In this document: one piece after another, positions 3,770 through 5,481 of the stretch | Position numbering within the stretch: the first letter of the stretch is position 1 | Layout of the letters: the number at the start of each line of letters is the position of its first letter | Assembly: GCA_003225595.1 (NCBI GenBank) | Contig: QIAR01000461.1 | Span: 1-5,481, forward strand | Direction: 5' to 3' | Length of the DNA: 5,481 nucleotides | Source: Acidobacteriota bacterium | GTDB lineage: Bacteria > Acidobacteriota > Terriglobia > Terriglobales > Acidobacteriaceae | Notes under the pieces: generated by a model | What the model saw: the letters and a program-made list of their open reading frames with translations, nothing else | Told to the model about the DNA's origin: nothing | Database searches by the model: none | Made by a program: the position numbers and the translations under genes

Positions 3770-5481
3770 ATGCGACCCTGCCTAGTGATTGCTCGCCGCG
3801 TAATCCTTAATCTTACCTTGACAGTGACGATTGTCGCGGCGACCGCACCAGGCGCCTCGGCGGCTCTGCCCAACCTTCCTGACCAGACCTGGATGACGAA
3901 TGGGGCGATACGGGCCGTCGCCCACTTTAACAACGTCATCTGGGTCGGAGGCCAGTTCACCGAGTTGCGGGAAAAACCTCCGAACCAGGGCGGTCAGGTG
4001 ATTGCCGTAAGCAACTTGGCTGCGATTGACGCCACGACCGGCGCGCCGGTTCCAGGCCTTCAGATGCCCGCAGTAACGGGAACGGGTTCGATTGTCTACG
4101 CTTTAACCGTGGCTGGGGGGAAGCTGTATATAGGAGGATCGTTCAGCGACGTTGGAGGCGCGGCACACCGCGATCTCGCAGCTATCGATGCAGGGACCGG
4201 AGCGCTGGACACCAGCTTCCATCCAGATATCGGAGTTGTCTGGACTCTGGCGGCAGATGCGTCAAGACTCTACGTCGGAGGAGGATTCGCCCTGGCGAAT
4301 GGGCAACCCCGAAATCGGCTGGCCGCATTTGCCTTCGATGGCGCCCTAGACCCGATTTGGACACCTTCGGCCGACGATCGGCCGCGTGACATGGCGTTCG
4401 CCCCGGACGGGCAGTCAATATTTATTGTGGGACATTTCAAGAACGTTGCCGGTCCCGATGGCGTCTTTCTACCGCGAGACTCCGTGGCTCGTCTCGCCAC
4501 CAACACCGGGGCGGTTCAGTCATGGGTAGCCGGCTGCCCCTGCAGCACCAGCCTTTATGGGATAGGCGTAGACGTAGTCGGCAATCGGGTGTATGTCGGT
4601 ATGGGCGGCTCTGATTGGGTGGCCGCGTATGATCTCTCCTCGGGGACGCAGATCTGGCGCACCGATACCAACGGCCAGGCTCAGGACGTCGCCGTGATGG
4701 GCAACCGCTTGATTGTTGCCGGTCACTTTACCCACGTCGCTCCCCAGCCCGGTCTTACTTTCAACTGCTTCGATCACCCAGAAACCTGCGTGCAGCGCAT
4801 GAAGCTGGCGGCACTCACGCTCGATGGTCAGCTTGACATGAACTGGGACCCCGAGATGACCGGCGACTATGATGGCGTCTGGCGAGTGCTTGTGAATGCG
4901 CCGCAGCTGTATGCTGTCGGTGAATTCACTCACGTCAGCGGCGTGGACCAGGAGAAGGTGGCGCGGTTTACGGATACGAGCGCCGGCCCCACGGTGAGTG
5001 CGATCTCACCCAGCTCCGGGACGAGCAGCGGGGGCACGGCGGTGACCGTCACCGGCACCGGCTTTGCCGCTGGGGCCACGGTGAGCCTGGGTGGGACCGC
5101 GGCCACCAATGTCACGGTCGTCAGCAGCACCTCGCTCACCGCCACCACAGCAGCCCACGCCGCCGGGGTGGTGGACGTGGTGGTGACCAACTCCGACGGC
5201 CAGAGCGGCACCCTGACGGGCGGCTACACCTACACCAACCCTGCCCCCACGGTGAGTGCGATCTCACCCAGCTCCGGGACGAGCAGCGGGGGCACGGCGG
5301 TGACCGTCACCGGCACGGGCTTTGCCGCTGGGGCCACGGTGAGCCTGGGCGGGACCGCGGCCACCAACGTCACCGTCGTCAGCAGCACCTCGCTCACCGC
5401 CACCACAGCAGCCCACGCCGCCGGGGTGGTGAACGTGGTGGTGACCAACTCCGACGGCCAGAGCGGCACCCTGACGGGCGG
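3770..5481 (+). CDS. Exported beta-propeller protein with tandem IPT/TIG domains, 3' end outside window
   Basis: The frame is open from ATG 3770 to the window edge (570 residues seen). TAGGAGG at 3757-3763 lies six bases before the ATG. Residues 1-31 form a signal peptide: basic start, hydrophobic VILNLTLTVTIVAAT, and cleavage after ASA (29-31). Residues 47-386 contain about seven repeats built around a strand, a short turn and [LV]YVGGxF: VIWVGGQF (56-63), KLYIGGSF (118-125), RLYVGGGF (166-173), SIFIVGHF (216-223), RVYVGMGG (273-280), RLIVAGHF (313-320) and QLYAVGEF (379-386). This suggests a seven-bladed propeller of the delta-60/DUF5122 kind. Two IPT/TIG immunoglobulin-like domains follow (407-492, 493 to edge). 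Four cysteines (CPC, and two in FNCFDHPETC) could form disulfides outside the cell. It is likely a secreted or surface protein, perhaps adhesive; substrate unknown. It has no operon partner visible upstream. Confidence 0.85.
   Translation, partial: MRPCLVIARRVILNLTLTVTIVAATAPGASAALPNLPDQTWMTNGAIRAVAHFNNVIWVGGQFTELREKPPNQGGQVIAVSNLAAIDATTGAPVPGLQMPAVTGTGSIVYALTVAGGKLYIGGSFSDVGGAAHRDLAAIDAGTGALDTSFHPDIGVVWTLAADASRLYVGGGFALANGQPRNRLAAFAFDGALDPIWTPSADDRPRDMAFAPDGQSIFIVGHFKNVAGPDGVFLPRDSVARLATNTGAVQSWVAGCPCSTSLYGIGVDVVGNRVYVGMGGSDWVAAYDLSSGTQIWRTDTNGQAQDVAVMGNRLIVAGHFTHVAPQPGLTFNCFDHPETCVQRMKLAALTLDGQLDMNWDPEMTGDYDGVWRVLVNAPQLYAVGEFTHVSGVDQEKVARFTDTSAGPTVSAISPSSGTSSGGTAVTVTGTGFAAGATVSLGGTAATNVTVVSSTSLTATTAAHAAGVVDVVVTNSDGQSGTLTGGYTYTNPAPTVSAISPSSGTSSGGTAVTVTGTGFAAGATVSLGGTAATNVTVVSSTSLTATTAAHAAGVVNVVVTNSDGQSGTLTG
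4988..5245 (+). repeat. TIG-domain coding repeat, copy 1 (258 bp)
   Basis: This unit encodes one complete 86-residue IPT/TIG domain, from PTVSAISPSSGTSSGG through VTVTGTGFAAG and VVVTNSDGQSG to the YTYTNPA linker. The conserved features are the P-x-x-G-x-x-x-G-G turn, the V-x-[IV]-x-G-x-x-F strand and the V-x-N-x-x-G-x-S end. Third codon positions are almost all G or C, unlike the more mixed propeller part of the same gene. Confidence 0.9.
5246..5481 (+). repeat. TIG-domain coding repeat, copy 2 (cut by window edge)
   Basis: The second copy is offset from the first by exactly 258 bases. Over the 236 bases available I count five differences. Four are silent third-base changes (unit codons 24, 35, 41 and 43) and one changes Asp to Asn (unit codon 63). 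More copies may follow beyond the window. Confidence 0.9.

Noticed and set aside
3738..3785. Sixteen-codon leader frame (MDLFIGVGGLRCDPA) overlapping the start of the propeller gene
   Set aside because: No ribosome binding site before its ATG; it runs through the Shine-Dalgarno of the real gene and looks accidental.
4182..4506. Leftward frames within the propeller gene
   Set aside because: They are antisense to a well-supported coding region with continuous repeat structure.
4930..5469. Two near-identical leftward frames of 93 and 79 codons
   Set aside because: They are shadows of the two GC-rich TIG repeats on the other strand, which explains their identity to each other.

Overview
The window looks like accessory DNA from a soil bacterium, most plausibly an Acidobacteriota genome. 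That assignment is an inference. It rests on the small CxxC...HxC protein at 1797-2009, the hairpin-rich dispersed repeat at about 3070-3163, and a landscape of decayed secreted-protein genes (HAF and PKD domains). No rRNA, tRNA or housekeeping gene confirms it.

Left part (1-466): a leftward IS1-like transposase. Its frame is open to the window edge, but an in-frame internal deletion has removed the first catalytic Asp region. A short AT-rich divergent interval (467-539) separates it from a rightward, tightly packed three-gene unit (540-1803). This unit holds a RelE/HigB-like toxin frameshifted at a run of seven G, an XRE-type antitoxin with an unusually long acidic tail, and a DUF3467 protein that overlaps the antitoxin stop. 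The order toxin-antitoxin-third protein, together with the antitoxin tail, resembles the layout of toxin-antitoxin-chaperone systems. This is the most interesting hypothesis in the window. A small convergent gene with a possible zinc site (1797-2009) closes the block.

Middle part (2010-3769): mostly non-coding or decayed. It contains two tandem hairpins, a truncated and frameshifted HAF-repeat gene with a good ribosome binding site, a pair of AAGTGACCC direct repeats exactly at its truncation point, a stretch with nothing recognisable, a three-hairpin dispersed repeat, and a PKD-domain gene remnant readable only by switching between three frames.

Right part (3770-5481): an intact gene that runs off the window. 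It encodes an exported protein with a signal peptide, about seven beta-propeller-like repeats, and then at least two almost identical 86-residue IPT/TIG domains. Four of the five differences between these two domain copies are silent.
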